A DNA stretch of 64,000 nt from assembly GCA_964417725.1 (NCBI GenBank), contig CAYQIV010000005.1:70335-134334 (forward strand), given 5' to 3'. This DNA comes from SHZI01 sp964417725 (GTDB lineage Bacteria; Pseudomonadota; Gammaproteobacteria; Steroidobacterales; GCA-2729495). Position numbers and translations under genes: made by a program. The notes below the pieces were generated by a model. The model saw only the letters and a list, made by a program, of their open reading frames with translations. It searched no databases and was not told the DNA's origin. Below, piece by piece: positions 25,308 to 34,280 of the stretch. Positions within the stretch are counted from its first letter, which is position 1. Each line of letters starts with the position of its first letter.

Positions 25308-26583
25308 TGCCCTGCAATCCTGGTGACAGAAGTTTCCGGTACACCATCATCAACAACAGAATATTCTGAACGGCTACCGATGTTGCAGTAACCCAGGCAG
25401 CACCCATAATGCCAAAAGACGTCGTAAACATAAGGTGGCCCGCCATATTCAGAGCCGTCGAAAGCGCGACAATCCGCACGAATGCAGATTCATTACCCGT
25501 CATCAGCAGTGCGAAGCCGACTGAACCCGTTGCAGCATTAACGAACTGGCCAACAGCGAGAATCCTCAGTACTGAACTTGCCTCCCGATATTCGGCACCG
25601 AATGCTGACAAGAACCATGCCGGCACCGCGAGAAGCGCAACGATGAGTGGGAGAGACGCAACGCACGAAATGAGCGCCGATTGCCGAACCGCTTTCCCGA
25701 GCGCACCTCTATCTGAGCGCGCATGCGCAACGGCGATTCGTGGCGCGTAGAGCACATCCACGACACGCAGAAAGAACACGCTGATCAATGCCACTTTTGC
25801 TGCTGCTGTGTACTGGGCAGTCATGGACATGGATGCGACGATACCAAGGACAATCACATCTGTCCGACTCAACAACTCCTGAAGTACGGAACCAATCAAC
25901 ATTCGTGACGATGCGAGACGCCATTTATCCGGATGATACTCAGCAGACACATCATTCCATCGAAACGGCAGCTTGTTGCGCACGCACCACAACCCTGTTG
26001 CGAGCGATAACACTCCGGCCACCGCAAAAAGCATCGTCGAGATGCCCACGTCAATCGACAGAAATGACTCCGCAAGCGCCAAAAAGCCGATGAATAGCAC
26101 CGGACGAACAACTTCTTCAGGAAGAATCCCGCACGGAATGGCGGCCAGCCCCCGCGCCGCGTTCCCCCGAATGACCCCCAGAGGGTAGAAAACCACAACC
26201 AGTATCGCAAATACCAGGCCGGTCGAGATCTCAGGTCGCGGCTTGCCAGCAGCCAGAATCACGGACAGCAAGACCAGACACACAAAGAGCATCGCCGTCA
26301 CGGTGCGATTCATCGCGTAAAGGCAGATACCCTTCACCAGACCATAGTTGCCTGTTGCAGAGTGCTGGGCAACTGTACGCATTACAAGGCTTGGATACCC
26401 AAGAGCACACACGAGCGCCAACACGGAGCCGACACCCAGCCCAAAGCTGAATGAGCCGAACAGGTCAATCGGCATGAGCCGTGCAGTCAGCAGAAACATC
26501 AAGAACATTGAGGCGGCAGCCGCGACCTGCACACACAAGGTCGACCACAAGCCGGGGGCAACCTCCCGGACCCAGGCAATCAC
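25300..26583 (-). CDS. oligosaccharide flippase (Wzx-like, MATE/MVF superfamily), first copy
   Basis: A 427-residue membrane protein with about twelve helices. The N-terminal segment GLWSTLCVQVAAAASMFLMFLLTARLM and the following FGSFSFGLGVGSVLALVCALGYPSLVMR are typical of polysaccharide biosynthesis flippases. It should move lipid-linked repeat units across the inner membrane. The start is GTG 26583. The stop overlaps the Wzy candidate by eight bases, so transport and polymerisation genes are coupled. Confidence 0.88.
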   Translation of the reverse strand: MIAWVREVAPGLWSTLCVQVAAAASMFLMFLLTARLMPIDLFGSFSFGLGVGSVLALVCALGYPSLVMRTVAQHSATGNYGLVKGICLYAMNRTVTAMLFVCLVLLSVILAAGKPRPEISTGLVFAILVVVFYPLGVIRGNAARGLAAIPCGILPEEVVRPVLFIGFLALAESFLSIDVGISTMLFAVAGVLSLATGLWCVRNKLPFRWNDVSAEYHPDKWRLASSRMLIGSVLQELLSRTDVIVLGIVASMSMTAQYTAAAKVALISVFFLRVVDVLYAPRIAVAHARSDRGALGKAVRQSALISCVASLPLIVALLAVPAWFLSAFGAEYREASSVLRILAVGQFVNAATGSVGFALLMTGNESAFVRIVALSTALNMAGHLMFTTSFGIMGAAWVTATSVAVQNILLLMMVYRKLLSPGLQGNG

Positions 26584-26657
26584 TTCAGGCCCCGGAGTGA
26601 CTCAACCGTTACACAGATCTCCATCATGCGATGAATCACGATCTGACCGGGCAAGGC

Positions 26658-28805
26658 TCAGACCGGGTACTCCTCACCCGTCTGCAAACCCTGCGCCGCC
26701 AGAATACATGCCCGCGACACCGCCTCAATATCCTCAAAGGGCATCGCCGGTGCGCCGCCCTCCAGGATTTCCTTGCAGAACTGCTGCATCTCCTGCGTGA
26801 AGCCCTTGTCGCGCTTGCCGGATTTGAAGCGTCGGGACCGGCCGCCTTCGTGGAAATCGGTGGTCAGGAAGTCGTCCATGACCAGCGCTTTCCCGCCACC
26901 AAAGGCTTCGAAGCGTTCCTTGGCAAGACTGCCATCGCCGCCGGCGGCATACACAACGGTTCCAACCGAACCGTCTGCAAAGCTGAAGCTCAGGATGCTC
27001 TGGTCCGATGTGATACCCGAACTGTGGCTGCCGATCGCCATTCCGCGCGCGGCAACCGGACGGGAGCCACAGACGAACTGCATGTAGTCGAGAAAATGAC
27101 AGGCCTCACCGATGATGCGCCCACCTCCGGCAACCGGGTCCTGCACCCAGTGGTTGGGTGGCACAGCCCCCGCATTCACCCGGTAGAGCATCACCAATGG
27201 TTCCCGGTGACCGGCAAAAAACTCACGCGCCTTCACGGCATGCCCGGAAAAACGCCGGTTGAAGCCAACCATCAGACGCAAGCCCTCTTTTGCCTTGCGG
27301 GCATAGGTGGCGGTAATCTGCGCCAGCTCGTCTTCGGTAAGGCACAGCGGCTTCTCGACGAACACGTGCTTCCCTGCTTCCAGCGACTCGATGACCATGC
27401 GGGCATGTGAGCCGTGGCGCGTACCGATCACCACGACATTGGTTTCCGGGTCCGCCAGCACTTGCCTGAAGTCCGTGCTGCGATTGGCAACGCCGAGCTT
27501 TTCAGCAAGCGCATCGGCAGTGACACCGGTGCTGGTGCAGATCCAGCGAATGCCGGTATCCGCGATCTTCTGCAGGGGGCCCAGCAGCCTGTCGCGCACG
27601 TGCGTGCCCGGACCGATCAGGCCGATGCTGAGTTTGGCGGCACGCACGTTGGTCGCAACTGCAAGCGGCTGGACCACACTGGCGGCATTCCCGGCATATT
27701 CAAGCAGGATGCCCAGGTACGGCTCCGTCGCTTCCATCATCAGCTTGTAGGCCTGCTCAGCCTCGCTGATGCCGAATCGGTGGGTAGTCAGGCTGCTGAC
27801 ATCAACCTTTCCGGCCTGGATGAGCCACAGAAAGGCCGCCATGTTTCGCCCTTCAGTCCAGCGCACATATCCGTAGGGATAATCCTGGCCGTTTTCCTCG
27901 TAGGCCGGATCGTAACGACCAGGGCCATACGAAGTGGAGAGTCGCAACTCGAGTTCCTTGAGGTAGTACGGCTCGCGCGGCAGATTCATGCCGACCGCCC
28001 CCAATACCACCACCCGACCCTTTTTGCGGCAGATCTCGCCGGCAATTTCGACCGGACCATTGTCCTTGGTGCTCGCAGCAATCAGCACGCAATCGGCACC
28101 ATGTCCGCTGCTCATCACCTTGGTCGCCTCGGCCAGCCCGCTGATCAATACGGCATCGTCGGCACCAAACTGCCGGGCCATTGCCAGCTTGTCGGCAGCG
28201 ACATCCGCCGCCAGCACACGGCAACCATTGGCTTTCAGCATCTGTACGGCCAACTGGCCGAGCAGACCCAGGCCGATCACCACCACCAGCTCGCCAAGCC
28301 GTGGCTCCGCCTGCCGCACACCCTGCATGGCGATCGCGCCGAGCGTGACATAGGCGGCCGCATCGAAATCGACGCCATCGGGAATCCGGCTGCACAGGTT
28401 GACCGGAACCGCGACGAACTCCGCATGAGAGGCGTAGTTCTGTCCCGCACAGGCCACCCGGTCACCGACAGCAAAGCCATTCACGCCACTGCCGACACCA
28501 ATCACATAGCCGGCACAGCTGTAGCCGAGCGCAACCGGCGCATCCAGGCGCTGGAAGACCATCTGCGCGGTTTCCGCCAAACCGTCTTTCAAGGCCTTGT
28601 CGATGACCTTTCTGGCCATCTCCGGGCGCTCGAGGGCTTTTCCAACCAGGCCTTTTTTCGCGACATTGACCGTGGACTTCTCGGTTCCGGCACTGATGAG
28701 CGAGCGGACGTTGGCGACCAGCAGTTGCCCGGGCCGGGCGGCCGGTGCTGGCACATCCTTGACCCGCAGGTCACCGCTACGAAAATTCTGAACTACCTGT
28801 CGCAT
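26658..28805 (-). CDS. bi-domain oxidoreductase (zinc-type alcohol dehydrogenase fused to Gfo/Idh/MocA domain)
   Basis: A 715-residue fusion. Residues about 1-360 form an MDR/zinc-ADH-like domain: RQVVQNFRSGDLRVKDVPAP at the start, GYSCAGYVIGVG, and VVVIGLGLLGQLAVQMLKANG as nucleotide-binding loop. Residues about 375-715 form a Gfo/Idh/MocA domain: KLSIGLIGPGTHVRDRLL, VVVIGTRHGSHARMVIESL, AGKHVFVEKPLCLTEDEL and GGGRIIGEACHFLDYMQFV. Fusions of this exact type recur in EPS and lipopolysaccharide loci and are thought to oxidise or epimerise nucleotide sugars; the substrate is not known. ATG 28805 is chosen for a GGAAG ribosome-binding site and because relatives begin MRQVVQNF. Confidence 0.92.
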   Translation of the reverse strand: MRQVVQNFRSGDLRVKDVPAPAARPGQLLVANVRSLISAGTEKSTVNVAKKGLVGKALERPEMARKVIDKALKDGLAETAQMVFQRLDAPVALGYSCAGYVIGVGSGVNGFAVGDRVACAGQNYASHAEFVAVPVNLCSRIPDGVDFDAAAYVTLGAIAMQGVRQAEPRLGELVVVIGLGLLGQLAVQMLKANGCRVLAADVAADKLAMARQFGADDAVLISGLAEATKVMSSGHGADCVLIAASTKDNGPVEIAGEICRKKGRVVVLGAVGMNLPREPYYLKELELRLSTSYGPGRYDPAYEENGQDYPYGYVRWTEGRNMAAFLWLIQAGKVDVSSLTTHRFGISEAEQAYKLMMEATEPYLGILLEYAGNAASVVQPLAVATNVRAAKLSIGLIGPGTHVRDRLLGPLQKIADTGIRWICTSTGVTADALAEKLGVANRSTDFRQVLADPETNVVVIGTRHGSHARMVIESLEAGKHVFVEKPLCLTEDELAQITATYARKAKEGLRLMVGFNRRFSGHAVKAREFFAGHREPLVMLYRVNAGAVPPNHWVQDPVAGGGRIIGEACHFLDYMQFVCGSRPVAARGMAIGSHSSGITSDQSILSFSFADGSVGTVVYAAGGDGSLAKERFEAFGGGKALVMDDFLTTDFHEGGRSRRFKSGKRDKGFTQEMQQFCKEILEGGAPAMPFEDIEAVSRACILAAQGLQTGEEYPV

Positions 28806-28835
28806 ATGCTTCCTGCCGTACAATCCTGACCCATG

Positions 28836-30407
28836 TCAGGTTCCTGGAACGTAATAACTGAGGCGCGGCGCGGCCACGCGAATGAATTCCTGGAGGCGCT
28901 GGTCACTGGCCTCGATTGCAGTGATATCTGCCACCGGAGTCATGACCCGAATCAGGGCGCCATCGGTCCTGTTCAGCACCAGCGAATCCCTGAAGATGTA
29001 CCACTTCGCCATGTACTCGTTGGTAACGACCCGTCCACGCTGGCTGAACCAGTAATAGACCAGCATGCGCTGCTCGCCGAAACTGATCAGCGCGCGGTTC
29101 ACGATCAACGAATCGTCCGGACCGGCACCTTTTACATCCACCAGGCTCAGCTCATCGATCATCCATCCACCGCCCGGCAAACAGGTGCGCGGCGAATGAA
29201 TGGAAGCACCGGAACGTTGTGAAGCGTAGTAGGCCACATACAGCTCTACAGGTGTGCCGATGTCCGACCTGGTGTAGCTTGCCATGATGTAGTCGGTCAA
29301 CTTGAGGGTTTCCAGTTGATCGTCCGGCATGGCACTTTCCCGACCACGCCACTCACCCAGCTTCAGTGGAAAGGCAGTCAAGGAAGTGCGTTGGGGCGTG
29401 ATTTCCACACGATTGCCGATCATGGACGAGGCGATGGCTGCAAACACCAGCAACAGGCCAGCGACAACCAGTTGGCGGCTCGTGGCAAACAGCAGGGCAA
29501 GCCCCGGCAGGGCCTCCCGGCCAGGCAGATTGACATCAAGCGCATCATCCAGGTTCTGGCCGCCGGCCCTGGCGAGTATCCACATCTCTGCGAAGAGGAT
29601 CCCGAGACACAGGGTGAAGATCACCCAGCCCTCGAAGTAGTGCAGGAATCCTTCAGCAGCGCCGATGCCAAACCTGTTTACCAGCACACCGGTGACCGCA
29701 ATACGAAAGCTGTTCATGACGATGGCGATCGGTGCGCTGCTGAGGAACAGCAGGAATCGCTTCCAGGCTGCGCCACGGAAAATCACCGCGCACAGCAGGG
29801 CAAATGCCATCAACGGGAACAGGTACCGGAGCCCGGCACAGGCCTCAACGACCTGCAGCTTGTAGCTACCCAGATCGATGACATTACCTTGCAAAAACAC
29901 CGGAATACCGATCAGCCGCAGGAACGCGGTACCGAGCTCCGATGAAATCAGTTGCAGGCTGTTGGACAGGTTCGACTGAATGAAGTACGGCAACGGCACC
30001 ATGAAAAACAAAAACACCAGCGCCGGCCAGAGCACTTTGAGCCCCCGCCACCCGACCTGCGTCACGACCAGCCCCGACAGGGTCATGACCAGGGAATACT
30101 GGGCGATCACAAAAAGCGCGCTCAAATCCCCCAGCACGAAGCCAACCAGCCCGGCAAGTACCATACCCACACCCAGCCATGAAGATGCCGGCCTGGAACG
30201 CTCGAGACGTTCGAGACGCACGGCAAGCACATACAGGCTGATCAGGGGGATCAGATATCCGTGGCTGTATTCGGCATGGCCCCAACGCTCCAGCATGTCG
30301 GCAATGCTGTCGCGAAAGGTAAAGAGTGAAATGGCGATACCCGCCGGAAACAGCCATGGCGCAGTACTGCGAGACTGGTCAGGTCTGGTTGATTCCTGTG
30401 GATGCAT
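28836..30407 (-). CDS. xrtD: exosortase D (VPLPA-CTERM specific) fused to an EpsI domain
   Basis: Exosortases are integral-membrane transpeptidase-like proteins that cleave C-terminal PEP-CTERM-type sorting signals. This 523-residue protein has an eight-helix exosortase domain (about 1-290). Its catalytic triad candidates are Cys190 (VVEACAGLRYL), Arg235 (MNSFRIAVTG) and His256 (EGFLHYFEGW). A C-terminal EpsI domain (about 310-523) contains the HSPRTCLPGGGW motif. The EYSHGYLIPLISLY start and GIPVFLQGNVIDLG region match the XrtD group, which handles VPLPA-CTERM signals. A protein ending in such a signal is encoded at 45717. The start is ATG 30407; a TTG at 30416 overlapping the upstream stop is also possible. 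Confidence 0.9.
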   Translation of the reverse strand: MHPQESTRPDQSRSTAPWLFPAGIAISLFTFRDSIADMLERWGHAEYSHGYLIPLISLYVLAVRLERLERSRPASSWLGVGMVLAGLVGFVLGDLSALFVIAQYSLVMTLSGLVVTQVGWRGLKVLWPALVFLFFMVPLPYFIQSNLSNSLQLISSELGTAFLRLIGIPVFLQGNVIDLGSYKLQVVEACAGLRYLFPLMAFALLCAVIFRGAAWKRFLLFLSSAPIAIVMNSFRIAVTGVLVNRFGIGAAEGFLHYFEGWVIFTLCLGILFAEMWILARAGGQNLDDALDVNLPGREALPGLALLFATSRQLVVAGLLLVFAAIASSMIGNRVEITPQRTSLTAFPLKLGEWRGRESAMPDDQLETLKLTDYIMASYTRSDIGTPVELYVAYYASQRSGASIHSPRTCLPGGGWMIDELSLVDVKGAGPDDSLIVNRALISFGEQRMLVYYWFSQRGRVVTNEYMAKWYIFRDSLVLNRTDGALIRVMTPVADITAIEASDQRLQEFIRVAAPRLSYYVPGT

Positions 30408-30412
30408 GGCGC

Positions 30413-31690
30413 TCAACCCGACAAACCGGGCTGCGAGGGCCTGCTCTTGTTACTGCGCATGGCAATCACCTCGGCCAGCAGATCCAGGTACCGGGCAGCG
30501 AGCATCTTCCGGTCAAAATTCTCGGCCACGAAGCGCCGGCCCGCCTCCCCCATCTTCCGTCGCTCTCCCGCGTCCACATGCAGGCGCCGGACTGCGGCCG
30601 CCAGCTCTTCGGCATTTTCCGGCTGTATGCAGATCCCCGCCCCGCTCTGCTCTACCAGTGCCTGGCTTTCACCGCGTACACCGAGAATGATCGGCCGCTG
30701 CATCGCCATGCTCTCGAAGATTTTTGACGGGATGACGCTGAGGAAAGTCGGCTCATTCCTGAGAACCACGAGACTGGCCCCGGTAATTGCCCAGATCATC
30801 GGCATCATCGCCTTGGGCTGCTGCTCCAGCATCACCACGTTATCCAGCTTCATGCTGTCACGCTTCTGGAGAAGATGCTCTCTTTGCGCGCCATCGCCGA
30901 CCAGCAGAAACACGACATCTGGCACATCACGCAACAGCGCTGCGGCTTTCAGGACCGTGTCGAGGCCGTGCGCCATGCCGTGAGTGCCGACATAGGCCGC
31001 AACAAACTTGCCGCGGATATCACCCAGACCGGGAATTTCTGCAGACTCTGGATCAGGGATGGATTCCAGCGCGTAGAAAGCCAGATCCACGCCGTTCTTG
31101 ATCACCGCAATCTTTTCACCCGGGATACCCTCCGCCATGATCGCGGTCTTGAAAGAATCCGTAACACACAGCACAAGGTCCGCCTTACGGTAGGCAAACT
31201 TCGCCAGACCAGCCAGACAGCGCAGCGTGAAACTCCGCCGCATGGCGCCGACTGCAACGATGGACTCCGGCCAGAGATCGCGAATCTCCAGCACCCATGG
31301 CACGCGCTTGATACGGCTGACGAAATAACCGGCCAGTCCGCAGAAGAACTGCGGTGAAGTGGAAACCACGATATCTACCCGTGGCAGGAATGGCGCGACG
31401 AGCACCGCCATCACCAGGTAAAAGGAATAGTTGAGACCACGGCGCAACACCCCCCGGTTTGGTGCGAGAAATGTCAGCACCCGCCAGACATTGATTCCAG
31501 ACACTTCCTCACGTTGTACGACCCGGTTGTGGTAACCCGGGTAGACCTTTCCCGCCGGATGGTTGGGCACGTTGCTGAGGACATGCACTTCATGACCAGC
31601 CTGCACCCATGCACGACAGTGCTCATGGGTCCGGCTGGCCGGCGCGTTAACCTCGGGCGGAAAATAGTGGCTGAGAAACAGGATTCTCAC
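30413..31690 (-). CDS. glycosyltransferase family 4 protein, WbuB-like
   Basis: A 425-residue GT-B transferase. MRILFLSHYFPPEVNAPASR and SNVPNHPAGKVYPGY are characteristic of the WbuB group, which transfers L-fucosamine-type or related sugars in O-antigen synthesis. PWVLEIRDLWPESIVAVG is the usual interdomain segment. The donor domain has FVAAYVGTHGMAHGLDTVLKAA and SVIPSKIFESMAMQRPIILG. The gene starts with GTG 31690, four bases from the heparinase stop, and is directly upstream of xrtD in transcription. Confidence 0.92.
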   Translation of the reverse strand: MRILFLSHYFPPEVNAPASRTHEHCRAWVQAGHEVHVLSNVPNHPAGKVYPGYHNRVVQREEVSGINVWRVLTFLAPNRGVLRRGLNYSFYLVMAVLVAPFLPRVDIVVSTSPQFFCGLAGYFVSRIKRVPWVLEIRDLWPESIVAVGAMRRSFTLRCLAGLAKFAYRKADLVLCVTDSFKTAIMAEGIPGEKIAVIKNGVDLAFYALESIPDPESAEIPGLGDIRGKFVAAYVGTHGMAHGLDTVLKAAALLRDVPDVVFLLVGDGAQREHLLQKRDSMKLDNVVMLEQQPKAMMPMIWAITGASLVVLRNEPTFLSVIPSKIFESMAMQRPIILGVRGESQALVEQSGAGICIQPENAEELAAAVRRLHVDAGERRKMGEAGRRFVAENFDRKMLAARYLDLLAEVIAMRSNKSRPSQPGLSG

Positions 31691-31693
31691 GGT

Positions 31694-33544
31694 TCAGAGG
31701 CGCTCGATCCGGTAGTGCATCTCCAAAGGCAGCGGACCCGTCCGCTCTATGCAGATCACACTGTTTTCCTGGCGCAGACCGAACTCGGGGAAATGGTAGC
31801 CACCCGCCCGCCTGGCGGCGCTGCCGCAGGTCACGGTCAAGCGCAGTGCCATGCCAGAATCCGCCTGCAACAGCATAAAAAGCCCCCGCGTCTCTTCCTG
31901 AACCACGAAAGACGGGTCCAGATGAATGCAGCTTAAAGCCTGATGGTCCCCCCCGGGATTACCGGTAATTAAGTCATGGATTTCCCAACGGCCGGCAGCC
32001 GTCATCGTGATACGTCGTTCATGGCGAGGTTGCCCCGGCAGAGCGCTGTAGCCGTCATGGCTGCCAGTAAACAATAATCGGCCATCCTGCCAGGGCCCCA
32101 GGGTGACCCGCAGCGGCTTTGCCCGTCGCCCCACGCGAAAAGCGCCCCAGATCTCTGACTGCTCAACCCCATCGAGCTGCACCGTGTTATGACTACTCGT
32201 ACGCCGTGCGTGGTGCCGCAGGCCGTCGATACCGTAGCTGTGGGTACCGGTATCGACCACCACACGCTGGCCGGCCACACACAGCTCATAGCTCAGGGCA
32301 TCGCAGTGCGCATGCCCCGGCTGATAGTCCGGCCCCACCGGCCCGCAGTCCACGATCAGGCTGTCCCCGCCATGGCGATAGCCGTAGTAGCCCGTATCAG
32401 GGAAAAAGATCCTGACCGGGGCGCCTGTGGGAGCGCCTTCAGAAGGGTTTTCAGCCGCGATTTGACCCGGGACCGCGCCTGAGGGTGACCCCACAGCCGG
32501 GATTGCGCCTGAAGGCGCTCCTGGGGGCGTTCCTGCGACGCGAGCACCGTAGTCGAGCAGTACGGCCGGCTCTGGCGCGATACCGAAGGCTGCGTCGTTA
32601 AAAAGCGGGATGCGGCCATCGCCGGCAGTGATGCCGGCCAGGAATCGCAGTGCACGCGTGGCGGCCGAAGCCAGTCGCGCCTCGTCGCGCCCGGACACCA
32701 GGCCCGGCCCGCCAGCCGACGTGCTTCGCGGCGCAAGCCGCAGCAGATTGAGCACATCGAGCAGGTCTTCCAGGACGATGCAGTGATACATCGGGCTGCG
32801 CTCGAAATGCCCGCCATCGGCGAGGATCTGCTCATCCGCCTCACGCAGCAGGATCGAGAGCCCCAGGCGTCGCCAGCGTTCCGCATCCGGCCCGGTGAGA
32901 TACAGGCCGCCGAACAACAGCGCCTTGCCGTTCTTCAGCAGGTGATTCGCGAGCAGGTGATACTCCACCCGCCGCTCCAGCCAGGCGAGTTGCGTGGCGA
33001 GGCTGTCCAGCCAGTGCGGCGCCGGCGCCGGCGCCGGCGTGGCCAGCTTGCCCTGCAACCAGGCCTTGATCCAGTTCACGACGCGCAGGGACAGCGGATA
33101 GGGTTCCCAACCGTCGCCCGCGGTCGCCGGGTTGCCGACGATCCAGCTGTCGATGAGCTGCCTTTTTTGTGCCGCCGAATAGACCGGCCAGTGCAGATAA
33201 TCGAAGTAATGCAGGTTGTAACGCCACAGCTTCGGCTCTGCTGCCGATGACCAGTCGACGGCAGCAGGATCCAGCGGCCTTGTGTGGTTGAGGAAGCTGA
33301 TCTGGTCGGCGGTGATGGCGGGAACCACCGGGGATGCGAAGGGCTGGAGTTTGTCGGCACCCGGCAGTTCGCGGCGGACGGCACCGCGCACCTGTCGCGC
33401 TGCCGGTACCGGCGTCAGCCGGTAGTAAAGCTGCCAAGCGATCTGGCTTAAGCGCAGGTGGCGAACGGTGCGCCAGTAGAGACCGATGCGGGCGAAGCCG
33501 GCGGGCCGAGGGGGTGACGGGAGGCTGGACTCTGCGACCTTCAT
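31694..33544 (-). CDS. heparinase II/III family protein (second copy), with repeat-derived insertion
   Basis: A 616-residue member of the same family as the gene at 19967. The N-terminal toroid part contains WRYNLHYFDYLHWPVYS, the family hallmark for EPS-locus heparinases. The C-terminal sandwich has CGPVGPDYQPGHAHCDALSY with the His-x-His of the active site and RRTSSHNTVQLDGVEQSE. Between the halves, residues about 335-375 form a Gly/Ala/Pro/Ser-rich segment encoded by a REP-like sequence (see 32421-32540). It interrupts the sequence between DYGARVAG and RIFFPDTGYYGY but keeps the frame. Start: ATG 33544 is used; a further in-frame start exists at 33574. Probably acts on the exported polymer. 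Confidence 0.9.
   Translation of the reverse strand: MKVAESSLPSPPRPAGFARIGLYWRTVRHLRLSQIAWQLYYRLTPVPAARQVRGAVRRELPGADKLQPFASPVVPAITADQISFLNHTRPLDPAAVDWSSAAEPKLWRYNLHYFDYLHWPVYSAAQKRQLIDSWIVGNPATAGDGWEPYPLSLRVVNWIKAWLQGKLATPAPAPAPHWLDSLATQLAWLERRVEYHLLANHLLKNGKALLFGGLYLTGPDAERWRRLGLSILLREADEQILADGGHFERSPMYHCIVLEDLLDVLNLLRLAPRSTSAGGPGLVSGRDEARLASAATRALRFLAGITAGDGRIPLFNDAAFGIAPEPAVLLDYGARVAGTPPGAPSGAIPAVGSPSGAVPGQIAAENPSEGAPTGAPVRIFFPDTGYYGYRHGGDSLIVDCGPVGPDYQPGHAHCDALSYELCVAGQRVVVDTGTHSYGIDGLRHHARRTSSHNTVQLDGVEQSEIWGAFRVGRRAKPLRVTLGPWQDGRLLFTGSHDGYSALPGQPRHERRITMTAAGRWEIHDLITGNPGGDHQALSCIHLDPSFVVQEETRGLFMLLQADSGMALRLTVTCGSAARRAGGYHFPEFGLRQENSVICIERTGPLPLEMHYRIERL
32421..32540. repeat. REP-like palindromic element inside a coding sequence
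   Basis: The element is bounded by an exact 13-base inverted repeat, GGAGCGCCTTCAG at 32430-32442 and CTGAAGGCGCTCC at 32509-32521. Further partial copies of the same palindromic theme (TTCAGCCGCGATTTGACCC, CGCCTGAGGG) lie between. The GGAGCGsCTTCAGsCGCGA theme is the well-known REP-type intergenic repeat of pseudomonads and related gammaproteobacteria. Here it lies in frame within the heparinase gene and encodes a low-complexity linker. Confidence 0.75.
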
Positions 33545-33660
33545 GTTCACTTGCGCACCCCCTCTGCCAAACACAGCTAAATGATAGCTTGGCTAAAGGA
33601 GCAGAACTTGCCACCTATCCCCATGCCTTGAATACCAGGAGCACCTCTACTTCCTGTTCC

Positions 33661-34242
33661 TCAACTGCGAACAGTATCGTTACTCTCTGGCATAGAGTGT
33701 TTTGGCGGGCATGGTTCGCCCTCGAATGGAGGTGCCGCCAACATATCTCTATGACGCTGATCTTCATCTTCACTAATGAACCTTCGTGCAATGAAGCGTG
33801 CGGGCACACCACCCCAGATCTCAAAGGCAGGCACATCCTTCGTAAGGATCGCCCCCGCTGCAACAATCGCACCATCCCCAATACAAACCCCCGCCATAAC
33901 AATGGACCTGAACCCCAACCAGACGTCATCGCCGATAATCGTCTGGGGTAACTCCGGACGTCCGGAGAAAATAGTTGGCACACCCGCTGCCCGGAACACG
34001 TGATCAGCACCCACGACCGCCACTTCCGGTGCAAGCATGGAATACTTGCCTATCGATACACGCGGACCGATACGACAGTTATCTCCGATAAAACTATATG
34101 GCGCCGCCCTGAGGTCTTTAGATATCTTCGTGCACTCGCCGACAAAGCAGGTTGGGTGGACACCAGCCAATCCGTGCCGGATTATTCTCCAGCGCCCAAG
34201 AATCCTCCGTCGAATCCTCCTGAGCCTCAGCGTGACGTTCAT
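33661..34242 (-). CDS. left-handed beta-helix acyltransferase (hexapeptide family)
   Basis: A 193-residue trimeric O- or N-acyltransferase. Hexapeptide turns run from YSFIGDNCRIGPRVSIGKYS to TIIGDDVWLGFRSIVMAGV and IGDGAIVAAGAILTKDVP, ending in GGVPARFIARRF. The order matches WbbJ/VatB-like acetyltransferases using acetyl-CoA. It probably decorates a repeat-unit sugar. It starts at ATG 34242 and lies between the second heparinase gene and a GT4 gene, in the same direction. Confidence 0.9.
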   Translation of the reverse strand: MNVTLRLRRIRRRILGRWRIIRHGLAGVHPTCFVGECTKISKDLRAAPYSFIGDNCRIGPRVSIGKYSMLAPEVAVVGADHVFRAAGVPTIFSGRPELPQTIIGDDVWLGFRSIVMAGVCIGDGAIVAAGAILTKDVPAFEIWGGVPARFIARRFISEDEDQRHRDMLAAPPFEGEPCPPKHSMPESNDTVRS

Positions 34243-34280
34243 TTAACCATCCTGATACCTGGCCCAACTAACCGCCCGCA

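Noticed and set aside
33004..33045. Run of CCGGCG units within the second heparinase gene
   Set aside because: It is an ordinary low-complexity Ala/Pro linker (PAPAPAP) in coding sequence and too short to be a distinct element.
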